The notes under the pieces were generated by a model. The model was not told the DNA's origin and ran no database searches. It saw nothing but the letters and a program-made list of their open reading frames with translations. A program made the translations under genes and the position numbers. From an uncultured Saprospiraceae bacterium (lineage in GTDB: Bacteria > Bacteroidota > Bacteroidia > Chitinophagales > Saprospiraceae), in contig CALIQO010000114.1 in the NCBI GenBank assembly GCA_938044055.1, forward strand, positions 1-11,994: a stretch of DNA of 11,994 nucleotides. Reading direction: 5' to 3'. Positions 1 to 6,988 of the stretch are shown here, one piece after another (positions within the stretch are counted from its first letter, which is position 1; the number at the start of each line of letters is the position of its first letter).

Positions 1-103
1 AAAATATTTGAACCTTGTAAAAACCATGGGTAGATAGGTTACCTATTCCAGTAGTATGGTAACATCGGGAGGAAATAAGACATTTGCGTAAGCGATAATA
101 AAA

Positions 104-134
104 ATAGGCTGCTCCGAACCTCGAAGCAGCCTAT
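104..134 (-). terminator. Rho-independent terminator of hppA
   Basis: A 10-bp perfect inverted repeat (ATAGGCTGCT at 104-113 and AGCAGCCTAT at 125-134) encloses an 11-nt loop. Read on the minus strand it is followed by a run of five T, then ATTAT, which is the classic intrinsic terminator layout. It lies just past the hppA stop codon at 157-159. The plus-strand side is AT-rich too, so it might also stop transcription arriving from the left. Confidence 0.88.
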
Positions 135-156
135 ATTAAATTTTAATTATTGACCC

Positions 157-2337
157 TTATATAAAAGGAGCTATAACCAGTGCCACCACTGTCATTAATT
201 TCAATAAGATGTTAAGAGATGGACCAGATGTATCCTTGAATGGATCTCCCACTGTATCTCCTACAACAGTTGCCTTGTGCGCATCAGATCCCTTGTAATA
301 CATCTTACCTTGGATCTCTACTCCTTCCTCGAACATCTTCTTAGCATTATCCCATGCTCCACCAGCGTTAGACTGAAAGATCGCCATAAGAACACCACAT
401 ACCGTTACGCCAGCTAGCAATCCTCCCAGCATTTCTCCGCCTCCTAGGAATCCTACAAGTACCGGAGAAATAACAGCGATTAGTCCCGGCACGACCATCT
501 CTCTGATAGAAGCCTTAGTAGAAATTTCTACACACTTATCGTATTGTGCTTTTCCATCTGCTGCTTCGAAAGTCTTGCGATCAGCATCTGACCACTCACT
601 CATTTCTTTTCCATCATTTTTATTCATAACGGCTAGCGCTTTCGTCAATTCTGGAATGGTCTTGAATTGTCTTCTCACTTCTTGAATCATATCCATAGCT
701 GCTCTACCTACCGCATTCATAGATAAGGCTGAAAATAAAAACGGTAACATTCCCCCTACTAGAAGCGCTGCCATTACTTGAGGATTCATGATGTTAATTC
801 CTGCAAGTTCAGCCTCAGGGTGTGCCACGTTGTATGCAGTTATATATGCTGCGAATAATGCGAGTGTAGTCAATGCTGCAGATCCTATCGCAAATCCCTT
901 TCCGATGGCTGCAGTCGTATTACCTACTGCATCTAACTTATCCGTTTTCTGTCTTACTTCTTTTTCTAATTCAGCCATCTCAGCAATTCCTCCTGCGTTA
1001 TCCGCAATAGGACCGTATGCATCTACAGCTAATTGTATTCCTGTGTTAGACAACATACCTACTGCAGCAATTGCAATTCCGTACAGTCCTGCGAAGTGAT
1101 GTGCACCTATGATCGCAGCAGCAAGTATAAGGATAGGAATTGCCGTTGACATCATCCCTACTCCTAGACCAGCGATAATGTTGGTAGCTGCACCGGTTAC
1201 AGATTGATTTACGATTGACTGTACTGGCTTCGTTCCTGTACCTGTATAAAATTCTGTAACGATTCCTATAAGAATGCCTGAAGCCAGACCGAATAGTACT
1301 GCCCAGAATACACCCATCGAACTGTATTCAGTTCCAGCTAGTGTCCATGTTCCTGGTAACATCCATTTTACAACTAGGAAAGTAGCAACCAGCATAAGTC
1401 CAGCTGCAATGAATTCTCCTAAGTTTAATGCTTTCTGTGGATCTCCACCTTCTTTAACTCTTACGAAGAATGTACCTATAATCGATGAAACGATTCCGAC
1501 ACAAGCTAGAACGAGTGGTAGTAATACCGCATTCAATCCACTGAAATCATTTCCAGCTTCAAATCCTACAGCTCCGATAAAGGTTGCTCCTAGAACCATT
1601 GTTCCTATAATTGATCCTACATATGATTCAAATAAATCTGCACCCATACCAGCTACATCTCCTACGTTATCTCCTACATTATCTGCAATTGTTGCAGGAT
1701 TAAGAGGGTGATCCTCAGGGATCCCTGCTTCAACTTTTCCTACAAGATCTGCTCCTACATCGGCAGCCTTAGTATATATACCTCCACCTACTCTTGCGAA
1801 TAAGGCAATAGACGATGCTCCGAACGAGAATCCTGTGATTACGGTAATTACCTTACTGATATCCCATCCTAGATTGCTGTAAAAAAGGAAAAGAGAACCT
1901 AGTCCTAATACACCTAGTCCTACTACTCCTAATCCCATTACTGCGCCACCACCGAAGGCAACTTCTAGCGCTTTTCCTAAGCCTGTTCTAGCAGCATTGG
2001 TCGTTCTTACATTGGCTTTGGTAGCAACTTTCATTCCTATGAATCCTGCTAGTCCAGAACAGAATGCACCTAAAATAAATGATAAAGCAACAAGAGGAGA
2101 AGATCCTTCTGTTGTACCACTCCATGCCATCAAGGCAGCAACAATGGCCACGAATATTCCGAGTACTTTATATTCAGCTTTAAGAAAAGCCATGGCACCA
2201 TCCGCAATGTTCTTAGCGATAACAGCCATTCTTTCTGTTCCTACTTCTTGTTTAGATACCCACGCTGATTTCCACAATGTGTATAGCAATGCTAAAACAC
2301 CGAATAAGGGTATGACATACGTCAATGTTTGTCCCAT
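157..2337 (-). CDS. hppA: Membrane-bound, K+-dependent-type ion-pumping pyrophosphatase
   Basis: This 726-residue integral membrane enzyme hydrolyses pyrophosphate and uses the energy to pump H+ and/or Na+ out of the cytoplasm. The sequence shows about 15 or more hydrophobic segments and the family's catalytic signature [11 protein letters not shown] (residues 193-203, with Asp193, Asp197 and Lys201). A second acidic cluster is [15 protein letters not shown] (213-227), and a third, [10 protein letters not shown], lies near the C-terminus (693-702). In [10 protein letters not shown] (472-481) the residue that decides potassium dependence is Ala476 rather than Lys. By established family rules this marks the K+-dependent subfamily, which contains both Na+ and H+ pumps; I cannot tell which ion is moved. 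A hydrophilic stretch at about 560-600 looks longer than in many homologues. The gene is monocistronic, with its own promoter (2450-2480) and terminator (104-134). Confidence 0.97.
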   Translation of the reverse strand: MGQTLTYVIPLFGVLALLYTLWKSAWVSKQEVGTERMAVIAKNIADGAMAFLKAEYKVLGIFVAIVAALMAWSGTTEGSSPLVALSFILGAFCSGLAGFIGMKVATKANVRTTNAARTGLGKALEVAFGGGAVMGLGVVGLGVLGLGSLFLFYSNLGWDISKVITVITGFSFGASSIALFARVGGGIYTKAADVGADLVGKVEAGIPEDHPLNPATIADNVGDNVGDVAGMGADLFESYVGSIIGTMVLGATFIGAVGFEAGNDFSGLNAVLLPLVLACVGIVSSIIGTFFVRVKEGGDPQKALNLGEFIAAGLMLVATFLVVKWMLPGTWTLAGTEYSSMGVFWAVLFGLASGILIGIVTEFYTGTGTKPVQSIVNQSVTGAATNIIAGLGVGMMSTAIPILILAAAIIGAHHFAGLYGIAIAAVGMLSNTGIQLAVDAYGPIADNAGGIAEMAELEKEVRQKTDKLDAVGNTTAAIGKGFAIGSAALTTLALFAAYITAYNVAHPEAELAGINIMNPQVMAALLVGGMLPFLFSALSMNAVGRAAMDMIQEVRRQFKTIPELTKALAVMNKNDGKEMSEWSDADRKTFEAADGKAQYDKCVEISTKASIREMVVPGLIAVISPVLVGFLGGGEMLGGLLAGVTVCGVLMAIFQSNAGGAWDNAKKMFEEGVEIQGKMYYKGSDAHKATVVGDTVGDPFKDTSGPSLNILLKLMTVVALVIAPFI

Positions 2338-2449
2338 AATTGTAAAGTTTTAATTTTTTCTGTTGATAAATCTTTTGATGCTTCACCAATACGATTCTAC
2401 CGGATGGCCATCAACATTATATTAAAGTTGATTTTTCTATAAATCGGCG

Positions 2450-2480
2450 CAAAATTAATGTTTAATTATGTAATAACAAA
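2450..2480 (-). promoter_or_regulatory. Bacteroidota-type promoter of hppA
   Basis: On the minus strand TTTG (2477-2480) is separated by exactly 19 nt from TAATTTTG (2450-2457). This matches the Bacteroidota housekeeping promoter consensus TTTG, about 19 nt, TAnnTTTG. The predicted start of transcription falls around 2440-2445 and leaves a leader of about 100 nt before the hppA ATG. That leader contains a small possible hairpin (ATCAAC at 2410-2415 with GTTGAT at 2427-2432) of unknown meaning. Confidence 0.75.
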
Positions 2481-2498
2481 GGATTATACCCTTCCTGA

Positions 2499-3089
2499 TT
2501 AAGCATCAACCCAATTGATCTTTTCGCCTATAGGCGTTCGTTTTCCTGGTTGCAGCTCATGATCTGAGTATCCCATGTATAAAAGACCATAACATTGTTG
2601 CCCTTCCGGTAGATTAAGAAACGATGGATTCCCTATTATCGAACCTGGTGAAGACCAGTAGCAGCCTATATTGTAAGACGTACAAGTCAACCACATATTC
2701 TGGACAGACATGGCCATAGAAGCGATTTCTTCCCATTCTGGAATAGATAACTCTGGGTCACGCTGCATACATATCGCTATAACACATCCACACTTTAGTG
2801 GCTTCTGTGTCGTCTTCTTGAACTTGATTTCAGAAAATTTATCATCCGATACACTATTTTTATATGCATCTCCTAGAAAATCACTTAGCCGCTTAAGTCC
2901 TTCTCCTCTTATAACAGTATACCTCCATGGTTCTGTTAATCTATGCGTAGGCGCCCAGTTGCCCGCTTCTAATATATAGTTGATGATGTGTTCTGGAATA
3001 GGTTTATCATTATAGGCATGCGGAAAAACAGATCTCCTGCTTCTTATAAGATTATGTACTACCTCTTGTTCTGGTGTCATTTCTGGCAT
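2499..3089 (-). CDS. Nitroreductase-family flavoprotein (YdjA-like)
   Basis: This 196-residue soluble protein belongs to the FMN-dependent nitroreductase family, whose members reduce nitro compounds or quinones with NAD(P)H. The N-terminal RSRRSVFPHAY (17-27) is the usual Arg-Arg-Ser FMN-phosphate motif. It is followed by EAGNWAPTHRLTEPWRY (41-57), the form seen in the small YdjA-type members that work as dimers. The middle part (EIASMAMSVQNMWL and IGCYWSSPG) matches the expected helix and active-site strand, and the end GLLYMGY...KRTPIGEKINWV is also typical. Length is normal for the small subfamily. The start at 3089 gives the motif its usual distance from the N-terminus. The gene is divergent from the metal regulator, so its upstream DNA contains the palindrome at 3118-3147 and shared regulation is possible. 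The natural substrate cannot be told from sequence. Confidence 0.9.
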   Translation of the reverse strand: MPEMTPEQEVVHNLIRSRRSVFPHAYNDKPIPEHIINYILEAGNWAPTHRLTEPWRYTVIRGEGLKRLSDFLGDAYKNSVSDDKFSEIKFKKTTQKPLKCGCVIAICMQRDPELSIPEWEEIASMAMSVQNMWLTCTSYNIGCYWSSPGSIIGNPSFLNLPEGQQCYGLLYMGYSDHELQPGKRTPIGEKINWVDA

Positions 3090-3117
3090 AGATTGATGAA
3101 TATTTACACAAGTTTAA

Positions 3118-3147
3118 AATAATATTTAGGCATGCCTAAATATTATT
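3118..3147. promoter_or_regulatory. 30-bp perfect palindrome, probable DtxR/MntR-family operator
   Basis: The half-site AATAATATTTAGGCA (3118-3132) is repeated exactly as its reverse complement at 3133-3147. The core TTTAGGCATGCCTAAA has the TTAGG...CCTAA form known for operators of DtxR/MntR/IdeR-type repressors. It lies 14 bp before the likely start codon (3162) of a regulator of that family, and also upstream of the divergent nitroreductase. The simplest inference is metal-dependent autorepression of the operon 3162-5583. I find no full TTTG/TAnnTTTG promoter here; TATTATTG (3141-3148) is one base off the -7 box. Confidence 0.82.
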
Positions 3148-3161
3148 GTTATTTTTACTTT

Positions 3162-3824
3162 ATGATTTCTAGTACAGAAGAGAATTACCTGAAAGCAATC
3201 TTTAAAATCGCTGAAAACGAAAAAGACAATGCTTCTACTAATTCTATTGCCAAGCATCTAGCAACAAGCCCTGCATCGGTTACAGATATGCTTAAGAAAT
3301 TAAGCAGAAAAGAACTGATAAATTATAAGAAATACAAGGGTGTTACGCTTACACAAGCAGGAAGTAAAATTGCTACTAAGTTGATAAGGAGGCATAGATT
3401 GTGGGAAGTATTCTTAGTTAATAAGCTGAAGTTCAGCTGGGATAAAGTACATGAGATTGCAGAGGAACTAGAACATATACCCTATGATGAATTGATCAAT
3501 CGACTTGACATCTACCTGGGCCAACCTAAGTTTGACCCACATGGTGACCCTATACCTAATGCTGCTGGAAAATTCACTCTTAGAAATCAAGTACTGCTAT
3601 CCGATTTAAGAGTGCTTGAAACTGGAATAGTCATAGGTGTTAAAGAGCATGATGCTCCTTTTCTACAATACCTTACCAGCCTTTCAATTAAACTGGGTAC
3701 CGAAGTAAAGTTAATGGACAAGATAGAATTTGACCAATCTATGAAAATAGAAATTGATCAGAAAGAAACCATCCATCTCAGCGAAAAAGTATCTAATAAT
3801 CTATTAATTAAACTGACGCGTTGA
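3162..3824 (+). CDS. mntR: DtxR/MntR-family metal-dependent repressor
   Basis: This is a metal-sensing transcription regulator. Residues are counted from the ATG at 3162 (220 aa). An upstream in-frame ATG at 3132 would add ten residues (PKYYCYFYF...), but it lies in the centre of the operator palindrome, and homologues begin near STEENYLKAI, so 3162 is preferred. The N-terminal part is a winged helix (about 1-65, recognition helix near SPASVTDMLKKL). Next comes the dimerisation and metal domain with His78, Glu82, His97, Glu101, Glu104 and His105. The end (about 140-220) looks like an SH3/FeoA-type domain. Aligned to DtxR, Glu101 replaces Cys102, as in Mn-sensing MntR, while the first ligand position holds Asn. 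That favours Mn2+ over Fe2+, but specificity is an inference. The gene is followed after 2 bp by the metal-binding protein gene, so it is the first gene of an operon it probably represses. Confidence 0.9.
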   Translation: MISSTEENYLKAIFKIAENEKDNASTNSIAKHLATSPASVTDMLKKLSRKELINYKKYKGVTLTQAGSKIATKLIRRHRLWEVFLVNKLKFSWDKVHEIAEELEHIPYDELINRLDIYLGQPKFDPHGDPIPNAAGKFTLRNQVLLSDLRVLETGIVIGVKEHDAPFLQYLTSLSIKLGTEVKLMDKIEFDQSMKIEIDQKETIHLSEKVSNNLLIKLTR

Positions 3825-3826
3825 CA

Positions 3827-4834
3827 ATGAAGATTCATGCAATTTTAAGATTCTCAATTATATTATTAGCGTTTATTGCGACCAGTCTTACCGGTCAAGA
3901 TAAACTGCAAGTTCTTTCTTCTGCTTCTATATTCCAGGACATGGCAGAGCACATCGGAGGAGAGAAAATCCTAGCAACCAGTATAGTTCCGATAGGAGGA
4001 GATCCACACTTGTATGAACCGGTTCCTTCCGATGTAGCTAAGGTTCAAGACGCAGATATCATACTAATCAACGGACTTACATTTGAAGGGTGGATATCTC
4101 AATTGGTTGAGAACAGTGGTACAGATGCAACTTCTGTACTTATAACAAAAAGTGTAAATCCTCTGGGAAGTCAAGTCTATGAGAATGCGACGGATCCACA
4201 CGCATGGATGGATGCATCTAATGGACTCATCTATGCTAAGAATATCTACAATGCTATTATAAAAGCGGACCCAGAAAACACTTCCTATTATCAAGATCGC
4301 TATCAATCCTACATAACGCAATTAAAAGATCTAGATGCTTATATCTCTACACAGATTAATACCATTCCTGAATTCAAACGGGTCTTGATAACTTCTCACG
4401 ATGCATTTGCTTATTACGGTAACAGGTATGGCATAGAGCTTAGTGCCATCATGGGAATAAGTACGGAAGCAGAAGCACAGACATCTGACGTTATGCGCGT
4501 TATAAATGATATTAAAAAACGAGGTGTACCTGCGGTATTTATAGAAAGCACAATCAACCCTAAACTGGTAAAGCAGATTGCAAGTGATACAGGAGCTAAA
4601 ATAGGAGGAGAATTGTATGCAGATTCAATCGGAGAAGAAGGCAGTCCAGGCCATGGATATATAGAAATGTTGAGACACAACACAGATGTCATTGTCCGAG
4701 CGCTCACACAAGATAATATAGATTCAGAAAATGTCACAGCTGACTCGGGTATTAATTACTTACTATATGCTGCCATAGGCTTGTTCTTGATCATAGCATT
4801 ATTAGTACTTGTTTATTTTATACAAAGAAATTAA
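3827..4834 (+). CDS. Metal ABC transporter substrate-binding protein (TroA/ZnuA/MntA family) with C-terminal anchor
   Basis: This cluster A-I binding protein captures Mn2+ or Zn2+ outside the inner membrane. Numbering is from the ATG at 3827 (335 aa); a TTG six bases earlier overlaps the regulator's stop and is less likely. Residues 1-23 form a signal peptide (ILRFSIILLAFIATSLTG) without a lipobox Cys. The likely metal ligands are His61 (GGDPHLYEP), His125 (DPHAWMD), His191 (TSHDAFAYYG) and Asp266 (LYADSIG). This three-His plus Asp set is TroA/ZnuA-like; the PsaA-type Mn site has Glu at the third position. The sequence FIEST and the linking helix are as in the family. Unusually, the protein ends in a hydrophobic segment (about 309-332) followed by QRN, which should tether it to the membrane by its C-terminus. 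The ATPase gene follows 2 bp after the stop. Confidence 0.92.
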   Translation: MKIHAILRFSIILLAFIATSLTGQDKLQVLSSASIFQDMAEHIGGEKILATSIVPIGGDPHLYEPVPSDVAKVQDADIILINGLTFEGWISQLVENSGTDATSVLITKSVNPLGSQVYENATDPHAWMDASNGLIYAKNIYNAIIKADPENTSYYQDRYQSYITQLKDLDAYISTQINTIPEFKRVLITSHDAFAYYGNRYGIELSAIMGISTEAEAQTSDVMRVINDIKKRGVPAVFIESTINPKLVKQIASDTGAKIGGELYADSIGEEGSPGHGYIEMLRHNTDVIVRALTQDNIDSENVTADSGINYLLYAAIGLFLIIALLVLVYFIQRN

Positions 4835-4836
4835 TC

Positions 4837-5583
4837 ATGAGTGAAGCCATCAAGGTAAAAGGAATTTCTGTCTCCTACGGTCGCAAAAGAGTTCTGACTA
4901 ATATCCATCTATCTTTAGAACAAGGATACACTTATGGAGTTGTCGGACCCAATGGTGCTGGTAAAAGCACCCTTTTCAAGACTATTCTCGGATTGCTTGA
5001 ACCCAATTCTGGAGATGTCTCTATCTTAGGAACTGACATCGATGATGTTAGAAAAAAAGTAGCCTATGTGCCACAAAAAGACGAAGTAGATTGGACTTTT
5101 CCAGCAACGGTAGAGGACATTGTCCTCATGGGTAGGTATCCATTTAAAAAAGTGTTTCAGCGCATTGACAAAAACGATCGAAACATTGCGGAAAAAGCGA
5201 TGAACGACCTTGACATTTTAGATCTTAGAAATCGTCAGATAGGCCAGCTTTCAGGAGGTCAACAGCAGCGTGTTTTTCTAGCTCGGGCATTGTGTCAGGA
5301 AGCAGAAATATTTTTTCTAGATGAGCCTTTCGTAGGAGTAGATGTGCTTACAGAAGAAAAAATCATAGAGATTCTGCGAATAAAAGCTGCAGAAGGAAAA
5401 ACACTCCTAGTTGTACATCACGACCTATCTACCGTACCAGAATACTTCGATAGAGTCATACTTCTCAACCAACGGTTGATCGCATACGGTCCTACTGAAG
5501 AAGTCTTTAATGAAACCAACATTGCAGCTGCTTATGGTGCTCAACTTACGATCCTTCATAAAACAGGGTTACTCAGAAAATAA
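4837..5583 (+). CDS. Metal ABC transporter ATP-binding protein (ZnuC/MntB/TroB type)
   Basis: This 248-residue cytoplasmic ATPase powers Mn2+/Zn2+ import through an ABC permease. All nucleotide-binding motifs are intact: Walker A GPNGAGKST (37-45), Q-loop within AYVPQKDEVDWTFP (76-89), signature LSGGQQQR (138-145), Walker B IFFLDEP (158-164) and the switch His in VVHHDL (His195). The motif VDWTFPATVEDIVLMGRYP is typical of the Mn/Zn/Fe chelate subfamily. It is the third gene of the operon, starting 2 bp after the binding protein. The membrane permease that normally follows is absent: after the stop there are only 87 bp before an unrelated channel gene. The ATPase must therefore pair with a permease encoded elsewhere, or the operon has lost a gene. 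Confidence 0.95.
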   Translation: MSEAIKVKGISVSYGRKRVLTNIHLSLEQGYTYGVVGPNGAGKSTLFKTILGLLEPNSGDVSILGTDIDDVRKKVAYVPQKDEVDWTFPATVEDIVLMGRYPFKKVFQRIDKNDRNIAEKAMNDLDILDLRNRQIGQLSGGQQQRVFLARALCQEAEIFFLDEPFVGVDVLTEEKIIEILRIKAAEGKTLLVVHHDLSTVPEYFDRVILLNQRLIAYGPTEEVFNETNIAAAYGAQLTILHKTGLLRK

Positions 5584-5670
5584 ATAAAACATGAGCATGC
5601 TCCACGAGTGACCCAAGAATAAATTTCAAGTCTTTATTTATATCAATTAACTATTTAAACAAACTTAAGA

Positions 5671-6498
5671 ATGGATGTAGCGAAGTATACGGATAGTATC
5701 ATTAGTAAAGCAATAGATTATGCCCCTAGCATATTGATGGCTCTTTTTATGCTTATCATAGGGTTCTGGATTATAAGCAAGATTTCTAAACTCTTACTTA
5801 CTACGCTTCAGTCCAAAAGTAATATTGACGAAACGCTGGCTAAGTTTCTGACCTCAATAGCAAGTATTGCTATGAAAATAATGCTGCTGCTAGCAGTCGC
5901 TTCCAAATTCGGTATACCCACAACTTCTTTCATTGCCATATTGAGTGCACTTACCGTAGGTATAGGTCTTGCGCTAAATGGCAGTATCGGTCATCTTGCT
6001 AGCGGAGTTCTCCTGATGATATTTAAACCCTTTAAAGCAGGAGACCTTGTGGAAATAGGTGGAGGTAGTCTAGGAACCGTAGAATCTATCAATGCCTTCA
6101 ACACTACCCTTGCAACGCTAGATAACAGAAGAATCATTGTTGCTAATGGAAATGTAACAGGAAATACCATTACCAATATTTCTGGACAAGGAACAGCAGG
6201 TGTGGAATTATCATTCGATATAGGTTATGACGATGATATAGATAAGGCACGAAAAATCATCCTTGAAGTCGGGGACTCTTGCCCTCACATCTTAAAGGAT
6301 CCTGCACAGGGAGTTGTGGTTGGTAACTGGGGAGATAGTGCAGTTACACTTAATTCTAGACCATTCTGCCAGAGTGAACATTACTGGGATACGATGTTCT
6401 ATATGAAGGAGCATGTTAAGAAAGCATTTGACAGAGAGAACATAGGAATACCCTATCCTCAGATGGATGTCCATATCAAGGATGGACAATTGAATTAA
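5671..6498 (+). CDS. mscS: Small-conductance mechanosensitive channel, MscS family
   Basis: This 275-residue membrane protein belongs to the MscS channels, which open under membrane tension to release solutes on osmotic downshock. E. coli MscS has 286 residues. Three membrane helices are visible (about 18-38, 57-78 and 84-115). The third contains the Gly/Ala-rich pore helix (LTVGIGLALNGSIGHLASGVLLMIFKPFKAGD). The beta domain follows, with VEIGGGSLGTVESINAFNTTL and NRRIIVANG (152-160), then the C-terminal cytoplasmic domain ending in the signature IPYPQMDVHI (260-269). All landmarks of a functional channel are present. I found no convincing promoter in the 87 bp before it, so it may be read through from the metal operon. 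Its last 18 bases, including the stop, are repeated at 8259-8276 in front of the DUF819 gene, which records a duplication event here. Confidence 0.94.
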   Translation: MDVAKYTDSIISKAIDYAPSILMALFMLIIGFWIISKISKLLLTTLQSKSNIDETLAKFLTSIASIAMKIMLLLAVASKFGIPTTSFIAILSALTVGIGLALNGSIGHLASGVLLMIFKPFKAGDLVEIGGGSLGTVESINAFNTTLATLDNRRIIVANGNVTGNTITNISGQGTAGVELSFDIGYDDDIDKARKIILEVGDSCPHILKDPAQGVVVGNWGDSAVTLNSRPFCQSEHYWDTMFYMKEHVKKAFDRENIGIPYPQMDVHIKDGQLN

Positions 6499-6569
6499 TA
6501 TTGATATTACCATAATCTTTCATCATATCGTCAGAATAGATTAGATCTCGAAAGGTGTTTTCTGACGAT
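6481..6569 (+). repeat. Direct repeat, copy 1 (mscS tail plus intergenic hairpin)
   Basis: Positions 6481-6546 match 8259-8324 at 64 of 66 bases. After about a dozen diverged bases with a 1-nt length difference, TTTTCTGACGAT (6558-6569) matches 8337-8348 exactly. The copy begins inside mscS, so the last five codons and stop are part of it. Its left hairpin arm (6521-6536) is identical to copy 2, but only 10 bp can pair here (6527-6536 with 6560-6569) because the outer right arm has diverged. It could still act as a 3' hairpin for mscS, although no T-run follows. Confidence 0.93.
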
Positions 6570-6690
6570 GTGGTATTTCGTTATTCTCAAAATCTCACCA
6601 TTAAATGTCAGCGATGCACACAGGTGTCTTAATAATTCAGCGTTGCTTGTAAGCAATTGCTTAAAACCTATCTATAGTTACTATGATTAA
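6568..6690 (+). pseudogene. Possible decayed 5' remnant of a DUF819 gene
   Basis: A 40-codon frame starts at the position in repeat copy 1 that matches the DUF819 start in copy 2. Ten codons after its ATG comes CCATTAA...CGATGC (6598-6617), which matches 8379-8398 in the DUF819 gene with about 16 of 21 bases identical and in the same frame (PLNVSDA against PLITNDA). A weaker match AGG-n2-TCTTA follows at 6622-6631, shifted by 5 nt. Beyond about 6640 I cannot align the two. This suggests a truncated, frameshifted relic of the gene's beginning. The similarity is short, so chance or a tiny unrelated ORF remains possible. Confidence 0.35.
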
Positions 6691-6988
6691 TTATATGTCT
6701 AGATCAATCCTAGGATTAAAACCCTTAGGAATTGTTGTAGCATTATAAAATAGTGTTTTTCATCTAGAACACTTCTCTTCAAAAAAGCAATATTTGACAC
6801 CCATATCCCTTAGTTATCCACTAGATTGATACTTTATTTTATAAGTAAATGTTGAAGGTGTCTAATTGCAACTTAATAAATTATTGACCCATACCCATTC
6901 AAAAACAATTTATTAAAAGGTAAAACCCTTAAACCGCTTGGTTCACATGCAGTGATACGGATTATATGTTTGCCATGAAATCAATGTT
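6641..6988. other. Non-coding stretch inside the duplicated region
   Basis: About 350 bp of AT-rich DNA lie between the end of the repeat remnant and the secreted-protein gene. I see no credible gene, RNA or insertion-sequence end. It contains a 12-bp palindrome AATCCTAGGATT (6706-6717) and a weak AT-only inverted repeat (6875-6882 with 6907-6914), neither clearly above chance. Its right end holds the probable promoter at 6965. Confidence 0.6.
6965..6972 (+). promoter_or_regulatory. Probable -7 box of the secreted-protein gene
   Basis: TATGTTTG is a perfect Bacteroidota -7 element (TAnnTTTG). The only upstream candidate for the -33 element is TTGG at 6938-6941, with a spacer of 23 nt, longer than the usual 19-21. 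If used, transcription would start around 6980 and the mRNA would have almost no leader before the ATG at 6989. Confidence 0.4.

Noticed and set aside
1..37. Possible C-terminus of an upstream plus-strand gene (frames open to stops at 31-33 and 35-37).
   Set aside because: Only about ten codons are visible in either frame and nothing is recognisable, so no gene can be supported.
36..48. Short dyad ATAGG-TTA-CCTAT near the left edge.
   Set aside because: Five base pairs with a 3-nt loop, no T-run and no clear gene relation; within chance.
788..1711. Open frames on the plus strand opposite hppA.
   Set aside because: They are antisense shadows of a conserved membrane protein gene and show no family resemblance of their own.
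5591..5611. Six-codon ORF (MSMLHE) directly after the ATPase gene, at the place of a missing permease.
   Set aside because: Too short to carry homology; kept only as a hint in the permease finding. Its GAGCATGCTC palindrome differs from the operator outside the GCATGC core.
6706..6717. Perfect 12-bp palindrome AATCCTAGGATT.
   Set aside because: A few palindromes of this length are expected by chance in 12 kb, and no regulator or gene start is nearby.
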